This document shows, one piece after another, positions 1 to 9,263 of a stretch of DNA of 20,346 nucleotides. The translations under genes were made by a program, and so were the position numbers. The notes beneath the pieces are model-generated. The model saw only the letters and a list, made by a program, of their open reading frames with translations, ran no database searches and was not told the origin of the DNA. The stretch's first letter is position 1. Every line of letters begins with the position of its first letter. The DNA is from Acanthaster planci (lineage: Eukaryota > Echinodermata > Asteroidea > Valvatida > Acanthasteridae): positions 5,511 through 25,856 of the forward strand of contig NW_019091870.1 in assembly GCF_001949145.1 (NCBI RefSeq). The letters run 5' to 3'.

Positions 1-1301
1 GGTCGCTAGGGAAACACTCACGACTTTCTCAAACAAAACTGGACTATCTGTAAAGAAAAACTTAACAAAACTCTCTGTCATTGGAAACGTCTCTCTTCTA
101 CTCTGTCCTTTAAAGGCAAAATTCTCGTGGCCAATCAACTAGCCGCGTCAAAGCTATTTCACAACTTGGCCGTTCTCTCTCCCCCCGAAAATGTCCTGAG
201 CGAACTCCAAGACTTGCTGGTCGACTTCGTCTGGTCCCGGAAAAGACATTATCTTAAAAAAAAAAAAGCTCGGATTGACATACCTGTGGATTCGATCAGC
301 CATGTTGTCAACATTCCTATCAATAGTTCTCTTCTCGAACATGCAGCTGACGATGGGAACATCTGTTCTCGGCTCCTCTCGTGCGGGATCAGGATCGTCC
401 GCCATCTTCTCCACCCCTCCACCGGTCGCTGGCTGGAAGCCGAAGATTTGCCTTGTGTTTCCTCGAGAATCCGTCGTCCTTCCCTCCGCCTCATCGATAA
501 GTGGCTTTACCGCCCTCCGCTCGTCTTTTCCGTCGCTCTTCGGCTTCTCCGGTCTGCTCTCTCCTCCAACCCCTCTCCGCACCGTCCCCTGCTTTCCGGA
601 CACCCCGATACCTTTCTCCATCCTACCCGACCTCAACGGACTGTCGCTATCTTCAAAGACTCTCTACGACATCTTCAACGTTTCTATCAACTCTCACCCT
701 CCCCCCCACCGCAATCACCCACTGGCATCGACTCGGCTTTTTCAAGAACTGCAGTCTCTCCATCCCCTGGAATCCGATCTACAAGCTCCCTATTTCCAAG
801 AAAGAAGGCGACGTTCAGTTCCGTCTGCTTCACAACTTCCTGTCCTCTCTCCCTGTTCTTCATCATCTCAACTCTGACATCTCCCCTTCCTTCGGATGGT
901 GCGGAGAGGAAGGAACTGTCGTCCACCTTTTCATCCTGTGCCCTGCCATCCAACCAGCCCTCAACCTACTACATACCCTGCTCTCCTGTCTTCTTCCCGA
1001 TCTCCGTCTCAACTTTGACCTCTACTGGATCCTGATCCCAAACGCCGGTAGTCGGGACCGGGACGCGGTCAAACTCGCAAATTATCTCATCGTCAGCCTC
1101 AAAAACGTCATCTACTGGTCCTATCGCTCTACTGCCTTCTCCGATCCCCTTCTCGTCTGGTCCCACCGCCTAAAATCAAAAATCGTCATCGAATATCACT
1201 ATCACCGCTTGAACTCCTCTCTTAATCTGTTCTTCAAAAAATGGTATATTAACAACTCTCTTTTTGCAGTAGTTAACGACAAGATAACATGGCTGATCTA
1301 A
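1..1301 (+). pseudogene. LINE ORF2 C-terminal region, frameshifted relic
   Basis: This is the part of an L1-like ORF2 downstream of the reverse transcriptase core. Frame 1 at 40-270 reads the familiar stretch LSFKGKILVANQLAASKLFH followed by LSPPENVLSELQDLLVDFVW, typical of the post-RT domain. Frame 2 looks coding near 590-680 (LSSKTLYDIFN). Frame 3 from about 690 to the TAA at 1299-1301 reads THWHRLGFF, DVQFRLLHNFL and a zinc-knuckle-like WCGEEGTVVHLFILC. In that knuckle the first expected Cys is not seen (SFGWCGE). At least two frame changes are needed, near 270-500 and 670-700, the latter beside a run of C. The copy is therefore dead. An A run at 258-268 may be another break point. The upstream RT and endonuclease lie outside the window. 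Confidence 0.78.
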
Positions 1302-1341
1302 TCACTGTCTTCTTGCTTTTTTCTTCCTAACGGCCCAAGTC

Positions 1342-1387
1342 CGGGACGGCTGCTCGCTTTGTCGAGCGAGGGGATCCCACCGTCCCG
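1342..1387 (+). other. Nested hairpin module in LINE 3' UTR, copy 1
   Basis: The outer arms CGGGACGG (1342-1349) and CCGTCCCG (1380-1387) are perfect complements. Inside them CTCGCT (1353-1358) pairs with AGCGAG (1365-1370). The same island recurs in altered form further down the tail. Such stems could mark the RNA end recognised by the element's own reverse transcriptase, but that role is inference. Confidence 0.55.
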
Positions 1388-1605
1388 TGACGCGGGCCTT
1401 TCTTACCCTATTGCTTCTTGTCGTAAATTGTGTTTGATCTATTATACTTCATAAACTTTGATTTGGATTATACTTCGGTTTAAATTCAGTGTGTCATAAA
1501 GTCTTTAATCATGTTATTGTGTCTTAATTTTCTCAATGTAATCTTTTATACCCAAAGTATGTATTTTTACTTGTGAATTTCTTTACCATGTTTAAATGGG
1601 TCTCC

Positions 1606-1632
1606 CCGGGAGTGGCTGTTCGTGCAAACGAA
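1606..1632 (+). other. Diverged hairpin module in LINE 3' UTR, copy 2
   Basis: The segment begins CCGGGAGTGGCTG, close to CCGGGACGGCTG of the 1342 module. The inner stem TTCGT (1619-1623) pairs with ACGAA (1628-1632) over a GCAA loop. The bases differ from copy 1 but pairing is kept. A weaker candidate lies at 1920-1934 (TGTGC / GCACA) after another GCGGGACG. Confidence 0.4.
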
Positions 1633-2802
1633 ATGTGGTGTAATGCCTCTGCTCCTGGGTGGGACCCTCGAGTTTTTTTCTCCACTGTTTATCTGTTTCT
1701 TTAATCTAATTATACTTTGTAAGTTTGGTTTCTCATTAGTTTTTTGTTACTTATCGTTAAATGTTCCTTTTCCGTCTCATTTACGTATTATACTGTTCAT
1801 ACATTTCGTGTAATTTGTTTGCGCATTGTTATCAGCTTTTTGTTTTTCTTTGAAATTTTCCCTCCCCTCCCAGGATCGCCGTTGCGTGGATAGTCACCGC
1901 TGACCCAAAGGCGGGACGTTGTGCCTTGCGCACAGCCCACCTCGGCGGTCCTACCACTCCCGAACCGGGGATTCCCGACAGTGGGCGTTTAAGATGCCCA
2001 CACCAGTGATGCCGGGATCCCCATTCCCCCTTCCCTCCCTCCCTTTACCCTTCTTCCCTCCCCTCCCTTTAATGCTGCCTTCGTTTATATCTACTAAACG
2101 AGTTACTATTGTGTGGAATTTTCGAAAAGCTTGTTTTCGTATTTATAAATTTCTCTGCGTATCTCTTTCTTTTTTGATTATCTTACTTTAACGTACATAC
2201 GTATTTTATTTCTGTTCATCCAAGTGTACTCTGTGGTAAAATTCGTAGTCGGTTATTCCTGTCAGTACTTTCTTTTAGTTTAATTCTCATTGACAAATCT
2301 ATTGTATGTCATTTTGTTAAATTTATTTTTGTTCATCGATTAATTTTTTTTTGTCCTTGATTACAAACTCTTGGTTACATTTGACATGAGTACAATTTTA
2401 TTGTAATCCTTCTCGTCAATGATCTCGTTTGTATATTATTTTCCAATTAATGATCTTTTTGTACTTTAATTTGTGATTCTTGGTCTTCTTATGATTATTC
2501 AGTAACTTCTTGTTTGTATTCATTCTTCATTTGTATTTTTCACGTGATCTGTTTCCAACCTTATTTACGTGGCTTTTTCCATGTTTACAAATCTTTAGAT
2601 AAATGTTATATTAACGACTCTCTCTTTACTGTGGTCAATTGTACGATAACAAGGCTCATCTAATCACTGTTCTATCCCCCTCCCCTCCCCTTTCCCTTCC
2701 AGGAGCTTGGCCACGGCAGTGGGCAGAATTGCCCATGTCCAGAGACGCCGGTGGCCTACTCCGCCCCTTCTCCCACCTCCCCTCTCTCAGCCTGGCCTGA
2801 GT

Positions 2803-2828
2803 CCGGGGCAGCTGCTCGCCTCGGCGAG
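2803..2828 (+). other. Hairpin module in LINE 3' UTR, copy 3
   Basis: GTCCGGGGCAGCTG is followed by CTCGCC (2815-2820) and GGCGAG (2823-2828), a perfect 6 bp stem. Compared with copy 1 (CTCGCT/AGCGAG) the closing pair changed from T-A to C-G on both sides. The downstream CTCGTGACGCAGGCC also matches copy 1 (CCGTGACGCGGGCC). Confidence 0.5.
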
Positions 2829-3183
2829 ACATGGGCCGTAGTCCCTCTGCCTCGTGACGCAGGCCCTCCACCTCTCCTTCCAGTAACCCTCCCTGAGCCA
2901 CATAGAATATTTTCATTTGTTAATTTGTCAATAGTGTATATTTCCTTCCATGTATTGTACAATGTTCCTGACTAAATTTTGCTGCTGCTGTTTTTCTCTT
3001 TTGTTCACCCTACCTGTCTTCTTGTCAATTGTAATAATTTCAACTGTTAACAGTTGAAATCGGTTATATTGTATCTCTTAATACATTCTTCTGTTTTTTC
3101 AATTATGTTAAAACAAATCTTTTATCTGTAAATATTCTAATTTCTTGTAACTTATTGTATTTTTGTTCATTTCAATGGAACGA

Positions 3184-3208
3184 AATAAAGTTTCCATTTG
3201 AAAAGTCA
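3184..3208 (+). terminator. LINE 3' end with polyadenylation signal
   Basis: AATAAA at 3184-3189 is followed by TTTCCATTTG and an A-rich stretch ending near 3214. This is the expected 3' terminus of the + strand LINE. Confidence 0.6.
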
Positions 3209-3215
3209 AAAAAAG

Positions 3216-3230
3216 TCTTCTTCTTCTTCT
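3216..3230 (+). repeat. (TCT)5 microsatellite
   Basis: Five TCT units lie directly at the LINE/Helitron-like junction. Similar TTCTTCTTC runs precede the same repeat module at about 4814-4821 and 6793-6805. The run is therefore probably the 5' edge of each repeat element and not LINE sequence. Confidence 0.7.
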
Positions 3231-4090
3231 AATCCCCTTTGTTTTGTACGTTTCTGCCACCACCCACTTCAGTCCCTTAGCAACTTTGGATCTTCATCAA
3301 ACTTACATCAATGAAGGACCCTTGTCCAAAGATGTGCGTAGAACAACAACATCATGATGACGTCATCGAGTGATTTATTATTGATTTTTTAATATTTATT
3401 TTAGCCCATTGACTTTGTACACGTTTTCATGACTCTATTTTGGTGATTTGGCGATCTTCAATTGTAACCAAAGTTACAGCCAACAAAGACCCTGATGCAA
3501 GATTTATATCATATCACCTCATTTTTTTATGGATTTTGGAATATTTAGTTTTCCTCATACGTTTATTACACGTTTTCTACTACACACTGTTATCGAGCTT
3601 AATGAGTGAGTAGTCCCCAACCTCCACCGAGAATTACTACCAGAAGCAAAGAGACTAAATTTTTTCCTTTTTTCGATTACAAATATAGCCTAGAGTAAAA
3701 ATATCAAGTAATATTTCAGAAAATGTTTTCGGTTAAAACGCAAATCACGTGACATAGATTTAAAGGAGCAGTTTTTCTACATGTGTTTTCAGCCCATTGT
3801 TTTTGTACATGTTTTCAGGGCATCGTTTTGGTAATTTAGCGATCTTCAATTGTTATCAGAGTTACAGCCAACAAAAACTCTGATACAAAAACACTAATAT
3901 TATGGCGTCATGATGACGTCACCTTCTGATTTTTTATTGATTTTTGAATATTTTGTATTTCATATAGGTTTCAAACATATTTCTTGATCTGATTGACTGT
4001 TTAATAGGTGTGAATTCGTTATTTCCCCCAGCTAGAGAGGGTCCGAGAACAATATCGTCATAATGGCGTCATACGGTGTCGGCTGACGTT

Positions 4091-4510
4091 ACATTAAAGG
4101 AACAAACTGCAAAGCCCTATAACTCCTGAAGGACACATCTGATTTGGTTGAAACCTTGCAGATATCTAGAAAGGGAAGGGCAATAGACACAAATTGACCT
4201 GACGTCATTACACATAACCAGTCACGTGACATTAAAGGTGCACTCTTTCAAGCAATGTTTCTTGTAAAGTACTTTTCTGATTGGCTTCAAACCTTGCATT
4301 TATCTTGAAAGGGGAGGGCTTCTGACGAATAATGAACTGATGAGCCGATCACGTCATCAGAAGACAAGTCACGTGACATTAAAGGTGCACTGTTTAAAGC
4401 CCTATATCTCCTGAAGTACATATCCCATTGGTTTCAAACGTTGCAGATAACAAGGAAAGAAGGTGTTTTAGCTGAAATTATACTTGATGGGAAGATGACA
4501 TCATCAATTG
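4091..4510 (+). repeat. Tandem block T1, units of about 140-148 bp
   Basis: Unit anchors ACATTAAAGG lie at about 4091, 4229 and 4377, spaced 138 and 148. Each unit then reads as a variant of CCTATATCTCCTGAAGTACAT, CAAACCTTGCAGATATCTTG, a CRE-like site and GTCACGTGAC. The last unit is degraded. Confidence 0.8.
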
Positions 4511-4672
4511 AAGATTCAAATTATGTTTTATTCAAAGCACGTTTTTTCCCGAAATACATTCCTAATTGGTTTGAAAAACAGGACCCAAATAGTCATGATG
4601 ACTGATTTACACCATTAGGTTTGTGGAGTAGATTGGTTGTTCAACTTAAATGGGATTCAAAAAGCCCTCTGT

Positions 4673-4702
4673 TCTGTTGGCGAACAGACAGATGACCTCT
4701 CG
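4673..4702 (+). other. Helitron-like 3' terminal hairpin of H1
   Basis: TCTGTT (4673-4678) pairs with AACAGA (4683-4688) over GGCG. CTCTCG follows at 4697-4702 where other copies have CTCTAG. Confidence 0.5.
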
Positions 4703-6089
4703 TTGGCTTTTTTGCAAATTTGCGAAAGGCATTCCTTTTGTTGGGTTGTTTTTGTTTTTGTTTTTTTGCTTTTTTGCAAGTTTCGAAATAGGCATTCTTT
4801 TTGTTCCGTTTTTTTCTTCTTCTGACCCAAATCCCCTTTGTTTTGTACACGTTTCTTCCACCACCCACTTCAGTCCCTTAGCAACTTTGGATCTCCATCG
4901 AAATAACATCATTGAAGGACCCTCGTCTAGAGATGTGCATAGAACAATGACGTAATGATGACGCATCAAGTGATTTATTATTGATTTTATTCTATTTATT
5001 TCAGCCCTTTGACTTTGTACACGTTTTCATGACACTATTTTGGTAATTTGGCGATCTTCAATTGTAACCAAAGTTACAGCCAACAGTCACCCTGATGCAA
5101 AGATACGTCCAAATTTATGACGTCATGATGACGTCGTCAAGTGATTTTTTTTTATTGATTTTTCGATATTTATTTCAGCCCATTGACTTTGTACATGCTT
5201 TCGAGGCACTGTTTTCGTACCTTAGTAATCGTTGATTGTCGTCAAACTTACAGCAAGCACTAACTATAAATCGGAGATAATTCTAAAATAATAACGTCAT
5301 GATGACGTCATTACCTGTTTTTTAAAATTAAATTTTGAATATTTGAATATTCTGTTAAATGTATAAAATCCATATAAAGTCAACCGTGGCCTCCCGCAAC
5401 ATTCTGTTTGCAGCAAGTGCCAGGATAAAACGTGGTCTTGAATTCGTCTCGTGTAGGTCAAATAACCCTTCCCTCCGGCTTATTGTTTAAAAGTGGTAAA
5501 AGCCATTAATTTTTTTCAACAGAATTTGTCTGTTGGTGTTAGTGCTGGGTTGAAACCATGCTTATATCTTGGAGAGGAAGTGCTTTAGGCAAATATTGAG
5601 CTCATTAAGTGAAGACGTCATCAAAAATTGCTATTTTTTATAACGGACATTATTGGCATGTCAAACGTTATTAATTTTGCCTGGATTATACTTTTTCTTT
5701 GATTGAAAAAGGGACATGATACCCGATGATTTGCGTGGGGACGTATTAAGTCCTGAACCCCAAACAGGATGGGTGATGAAGTCAATGACAACACTAGACC
5801 TTCAACTTGCAGGTTTAGCGAGTAGTTTCGAAGTGTATATCATACAGTACAACTTTTAGTCACAGTTTACAAAAGTGAAATTTATTTTTGCACTAAAATG
5901 TTCAGGGTAGTGCAACAGATGTCATCTATAGTGGTACTGCAATCTTTGTCTTATATTTTGTACACAAAAAATGTGAAATGTGCGATCAATTACTGTTATG
6001 TTAGATATTATCAAAGAATTTCGTTTTTTTTAGAGTGACAATGCATGTTTATGATTATGCAAATAAGGCAGGGTTTGCAGACCGATGTG

Positions 6090-6560
6090 AACGGAGAATA
6101 CACTCTTTAAGACCCTGTAACTCCTGAAATACATGTCCGATTGGGTTCAAATCTTACAGATATCTTGAATAGAGAGTGCTTTAGAGGAAAATTGACCTTA
6201 TGTGGTGATGACGTCATGAGGAGACAAGTCACATGACATTAAAGTTGAACTCTTGAAGGTCCTTTATCTCCTGATGTACATGACCAATTGGTTCAATTCT
6301 CGCAGATATCTTAAGAAAGGGGTGTTTTAGAGGAATATTGACCTCATGTTATGATGACGTCATCAGAAGACAAGTCACGTGACATTAAAGGTGCACTCCT
6401 CAAAGCACTATATCTCGTGAAGTACATATTCGATTGGGTTCAAACCTTGCAGATCTCTTGAAAAGGAAGAGTTTTAGACAAACATTGACCTGATGTTGTA
6501 AGGACTTCATCGTGTGACTGCTCACGTGACATTAAAAATACATTCTTTACTAGCCTATAT
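6090..6560 (+). repeat. Tandem block T2, units of about 147 bp
   Basis: Anchors ACATTAAA lie at 6236, 6382 and 6529, spaced 146 and 147. The units carry the same order of motifs as block T1. TGACGTCA sits at 6209 and 6355. Confidence 0.82.
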
Positions 6561-6758
6561 CTTGTGAACTACATATCTGATCGGGCTGAAATTTGGTAGA
6601 TAGATTTGGCAAGTGTTATAAACAAGGTTATGTAAAGGGTGCAAACTTTAATTCTTTATATCTCCTAATGTCCAAAAGGGTGAAATTCAAATGTGGTAGT
6701 ATCTCAAATGAAGGAATGCCCTTTCTTAAGAAGAAAAGAAAATGCGAAAAAGCCCTTT

Positions 6759-6789
6759 GCTCTGTCAATGAGACAGACAAAACCTCTAG
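6759..6789 (+). other. Helitron-like 3' terminal hairpin of H2
   Basis: GCTCTGT opens the site. TCTGTC (6761-6766) pairs with GACAGA (6772-6777) over AATGA. ACCTCTAG ends at 6789. H1 has T-A where this has C-G at the top of the stem. Confidence 0.58.
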
Positions 6790-8680
6790 TTTTCTTCTTC
6801 CTCTTCTGGCCAAAAGCCTATTTGTTTTGTGCGCGTTTCTTCCACCATCGACTTTGGTCCTTTTGCAACTTTGGATCTTCATCAAACTTATATCATTGAA
6901 GGACCTACGTTCAAAGATGTGCATAGAACAATGACGTCATGATGACGTCATCATGTGATTTAGTATTGATTTTTTAATATTTATTTCAACCCATTGACTT
7001 TGTACACGTTTTTGAGGCGTCATTTTGTTTACTCAGCTATCTTTGATCGTCATCAAAGTTACACCAAGGAAAGACCTTGGGACAGAGATGATACTAAAAT
7101 AATTACGTCATGATGACGTCATCAAGGGAGATATTATTAAATATTAAATATTTAGTACTCTGTTAAAATTTAAAAATCCATATAAAATCAACTGTGGCTT
7201 CCCGCAACATTTTTGCGCCAAGTGCCAGAGTATAAATTGGGCCTTCACTTCATCTTGTGTGGGTCAAATCACGTGACCCTTCCTTCTGGTTGAAACCGGA
7301 AGTAGGCTTATTGTTTAAAAGTGGTAATAGGTATTAAGGTTTTTTTCTATGGAATTAGTCTGTTGGTGTTAGTGCTGGGTTGCAAACTTGCTTATATCAT
7401 AGAAAGGAAGTGCTTTAGGCAAATATTGAGCTCATTTAGTGATGACGTCATCAAACAATAAGTCACGTGACATTAAAGGGGCACTATTTAAAATACTGAA
7501 TCTCCTGAAATGCATTTTCAATTGCGTTCAAACCCTGCAGATATATAGAAACGGAAGTGATTTAGACGAATATTGTCCTGCTGTGATGATGACGTCATCA
7601 GGTGAGAACTCACATGACATTAAAGGGCACGATTTAATATGCTATATCTCCTGAAGTATATGTCCAATTGGGTTCATACCTTGCAAATATCTTGGACAGG
7701 GTGTGCTTTAGGCAAACATTGACCTCATCTGATGAAGACGTCATTAAGTGACAAATCACGTGATATTAAAGGTGCATCCTTTAAAGTACTATATCTCCTG
7801 AAGTACATGTCCCATTGAGTTGAAACTTGGCAAGTGTTTCGAAAGGGAAGTGTTATAGACGAAATTGACCTTATTTGATGATGATGTCATCAGATAATCA
7901 TGTCACGTGACATTAAGGGGGCACTCTCCCAGGCGCTATGTCTCTTGAAGTGCATGTATACTGGGTTCCAAACTTGAACCTTTCTCGGCATGATCAAATC
8001 GTTTCACCGAGAGGTTTATCACGCGACATAACTTTAAAGTTGCAGTCTTTCTCCATAGATTTTCTGCACTTTTTCAATAACTAGACTTCCACGCTGTTCT
8101 CAACCTGACTCGATGGATGTTCGATCAAGATTCTTAGCCCAACAGCTCGATAGGGTTTAGAAATAAAAAATTATCCTGATGGTGTCATCGAGTTATTTAT
8201 TATTGAATTTTGAATATTAAATTTTTTGCAATAGGGTTTGTACACTTTTTGGTGAGTCAGCAGTCCTCAACCTCGACCGAGAATTACGACCAGAAGGAAA
8301 GAGAAATCAGACTGATTTTTCCCTTTTATTCGATTACAAATATACGCCAGTCGAAATATCAAGTAATATTTCATAAAAATGTTTCAGTTTAAACGCAAAT
8401 CACGTGACATGAACTTATAGGATCAGTTCTTCTGCATGTGTTTTTAGCCCATTGACTTTGTACATGTTTTCAAGCCACCACTATGGTAACTTCCCGATGT
8501 TTGATAGTCATCAAAGTTACAGCCAACAGCCAATAAGACCTTGATGGAAGAATTATTCCAGATTGATGACGTCATGTTGTGATTTTTTTTAAATAATTTG
8601 TTTCAATTTATTTTCCCCATTTAACAACTTGAAATCCGAAACAGCTCTGTGGTTGTTGCTGTAACAACAACCACCTCTAG
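6790..8680 (+). mobile_element. Helitron-like non-autonomous element, copy H3
   Basis: It starts TTTTCTTCTTCCTCTTCTGG after the CTAG of H2. The head module (6810-6920), paired TGACGTCA sites (6932, 6943), a second module (7000-7440), four tandem 147 bp units (7443-7960) and a tail module (8080-8600) follow. It ends with a 10 bp stem hairpin (8649-8674) and CTCTAG (8675-8680). The next base is T, as expected of a Helitron inserted at A^T. From 8684 on the sequence reads as a DNA polymerase B remnant, which makes 8680 a credible end. Confidence 0.62.
7330..7960 (+). repeat. Tandem block T3, four units of about 147 bp
   Basis: Anchors lie at 7470, 7617, 7763 (ATATTAAA) and 7910, spaced 147, 146 and 147. 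This is the most regular block. Two units keep the full TGACGTCA (7443, 7590); the others have single changes (AGACGTCA, TGATGTCA). Confidence 0.84.
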
Positions 8681-8681
8681 T
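8644..8681 (+). other. Helitron-like 3' terminal hairpin of H3
   Basis: GCTCTGT is followed by GTGGTTGTTG (8649-8658), a CTGTAA loop and CAACAACCAC (8665-8674), a perfect 10 bp stem. Then comes CTCTAG (8675-8680) and a host-side T. Both flanks, GCTCTGT and ACCTCTAGTTT, match the H2 end although the hairpin itself differs. Confidence 0.66.
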
Positions 8682-9200
8682 TTGATTTTGAGACTAATGA
8701 CGACAAAGTGAGTTTGTTGTGTACAGACAAGGACAGTCCACTCTTGGGAATCCAAACCGAAGACTTTTACAGAGATTTGTCACAACAAGCCGAAGAATAC
8801 GACTTGTCTGACTAGCCCCTAAACCACGACCCGAGAAACAAAACGTCATTGGTAAATTTAAAGACGAGTCTATAGGGAAAGTGATCAGCGAATGCGAGTG
8901 CATCAGACCAAAAATGTACTTCATTTTAACTACCAACAGTCTAAACAGTCTCAAAGTTGTAACAGCTAAGGGCACCCTTTTATATTCTCTGGTTCTCATA
9001 TCGTTTTGACTGGAAGGAGGGTTGGTTAGTAGACAAAAAATCAAACTCCTGAACAAAATTCTATGCTGCTGCCCTATAGATGCCCGAATGAACCAGGCAC
9101 TATGCATACCTTGCTTGTTTTCATATTGAGTACAATGAGTGCCTTTGATTCTAGCTGAGCACAGAGACATATTTCTATTGGTGAACAGTACAATAAATTT
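8681..9200 (+). pseudogene. Family B DNA polymerase remnant (Polinton/Maverick-type or related), C-terminal part
   Basis: The catalytic palm to C-terminal end of a protein-primed-type DNA polymerase B is readable in pieces. Frame 2 from 8684 contains DDKVSLLCTDKDS, corresponding to motif C (usual TDTDS, here one D replaced by K), then TEDFYRDL and EEYDLSD before an in-frame TAG. Frame 1 from 8845 reads VIGKFKDE and, further on, IRPKMY. Around 9129-9170 another frame reads MSAFDS and RHI, the usual near-C-terminal element of these polymerases. Stops and at least two frameshifts make it inactive. Everything N-terminal is missing, cut off by the Helitron-like end at 8680. The polymerase type is recalled from family patterns; Polinton versus virus-derived origin is not resolved. 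Confidence 0.68.
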
Positions 9201-9263
9201 TCGAGAAATAGTCATGGAACTTCCGAAACTGGTTGCAAAAGAAGTTTCATGAAGTGGAACCAA

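Larger units (their letters stand above)
1..3208 (+). mobile_element. 5'-truncated non-LTR retrotransposon (L1/Tx1-like LINE), 3' part with long 3' UTR
   Basis: The left side runs out of the window inside ORF2. The order is ORF2 C-terminal coding (1-1301), a long T-rich non-coding tail with GC-rich islands (1302-3183), and AATAAA at 3184-3189 just before an A-rich end near 3208. Two segments of the tail resemble each other: 1248-1400 and 2606-2880 share the same start (ATTAACnACTCTCTnTTT, then ATCTAATCACTGT) and the same GTCCGGGnC hairpin island. So either the 3' UTR holds an internal duplication or two related copies are nested. The right edge abuts a TCT microsatellite and the first Helitron-like element, so the insertion boundary is not clean. 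I recognise the class from the ORF2 pattern; the family name is uncertain. Confidence 0.72.
3216..4702 (+). mobile_element. Helitron-like non-autonomous element, copy H1
   Basis: It begins TCTTCTTCTTC and then a head module (AATCCCCTTTGTTTTGTACG, CCACCACCCACTTCAGTCCC, AACTTTGGATCTTCATC). That is followed by stretches with TGACGTCA, a middle module (CGATTACAAATATA, ATATCAAGTAATATTTC, 3680-3720), a tandem block (about 4091-4510) and a 3' hairpin at 4673-4688 followed by CTCTCG at 4697-4702. It has no coding capacity. The 5' TC, the subterminal hairpin and a CTAG-like end fit a Helitron; here the end is mutated (CTCG). Confidence 0.55.
4704..6789 (+). mobile_element. Helitron-like non-autonomous element, copy H2
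   Basis: It starts right after the H1 end. A T-rich stretch with a 62 bp-period duplication (4706-4742 and 4768-4805) precedes TTCTTCTTCTGACCC and the head module at 4826, nearly identical to 3231. It contains TGACGTCA at 5118 and 5303, a long middle with no similarity I could place (5640-6050), and a tandem block of about 147 bp units (6060-6560). A 3' hairpin follows (6761-6777), then ACCTCTAG ending at 6789. No ORF of note; the short ORFs here run through repeat sequence. Confidence 0.55.
3358..8574. promoter_or_regulatory. Dispersed CRE palindromes (TGACGTCA) in the Helitron-like array
   Basis: Exact TGACGTCA, the CREB/ATF consensus palindrome, starts at 3358, 3914, 4200, 5118, 5303, 6209, 6355, 6932, 6943, 7114, 7443, 7590 and 8567. 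The inverted cluster adds 18209, 18220, 18822 and 18960. I saw none outside these repeats. In the tandem units each is followed by a CACGTG E-box. Binding is not shown by sequence. Confidence 0.6.

Noticed and set aside
154-953. Minus-strand and alternative-frame ORFs over the LINE
   Set aside because: They are shadows of the C-rich ORF2 remnant; only the plus-strand pieces show LINE motifs.
4637-4969. ORFs across the H1/H2 junction and their counterparts at 6593-6934
   Set aside because: They come from T-rich and A-rich repeat sequence on both strands, with no protein pattern.
3216-8680. CRISPR-like array
   Set aside because: The repeats are 147 bp, diverged, and lie in an animal transposon; there are no short identical repeats with unique spacers.
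8694-9263. 189-codon minus-strand ORF
   Set aside because: The plus strand carries DNA polymerase B motifs over the same bases, and the minus frame shows no known pattern.
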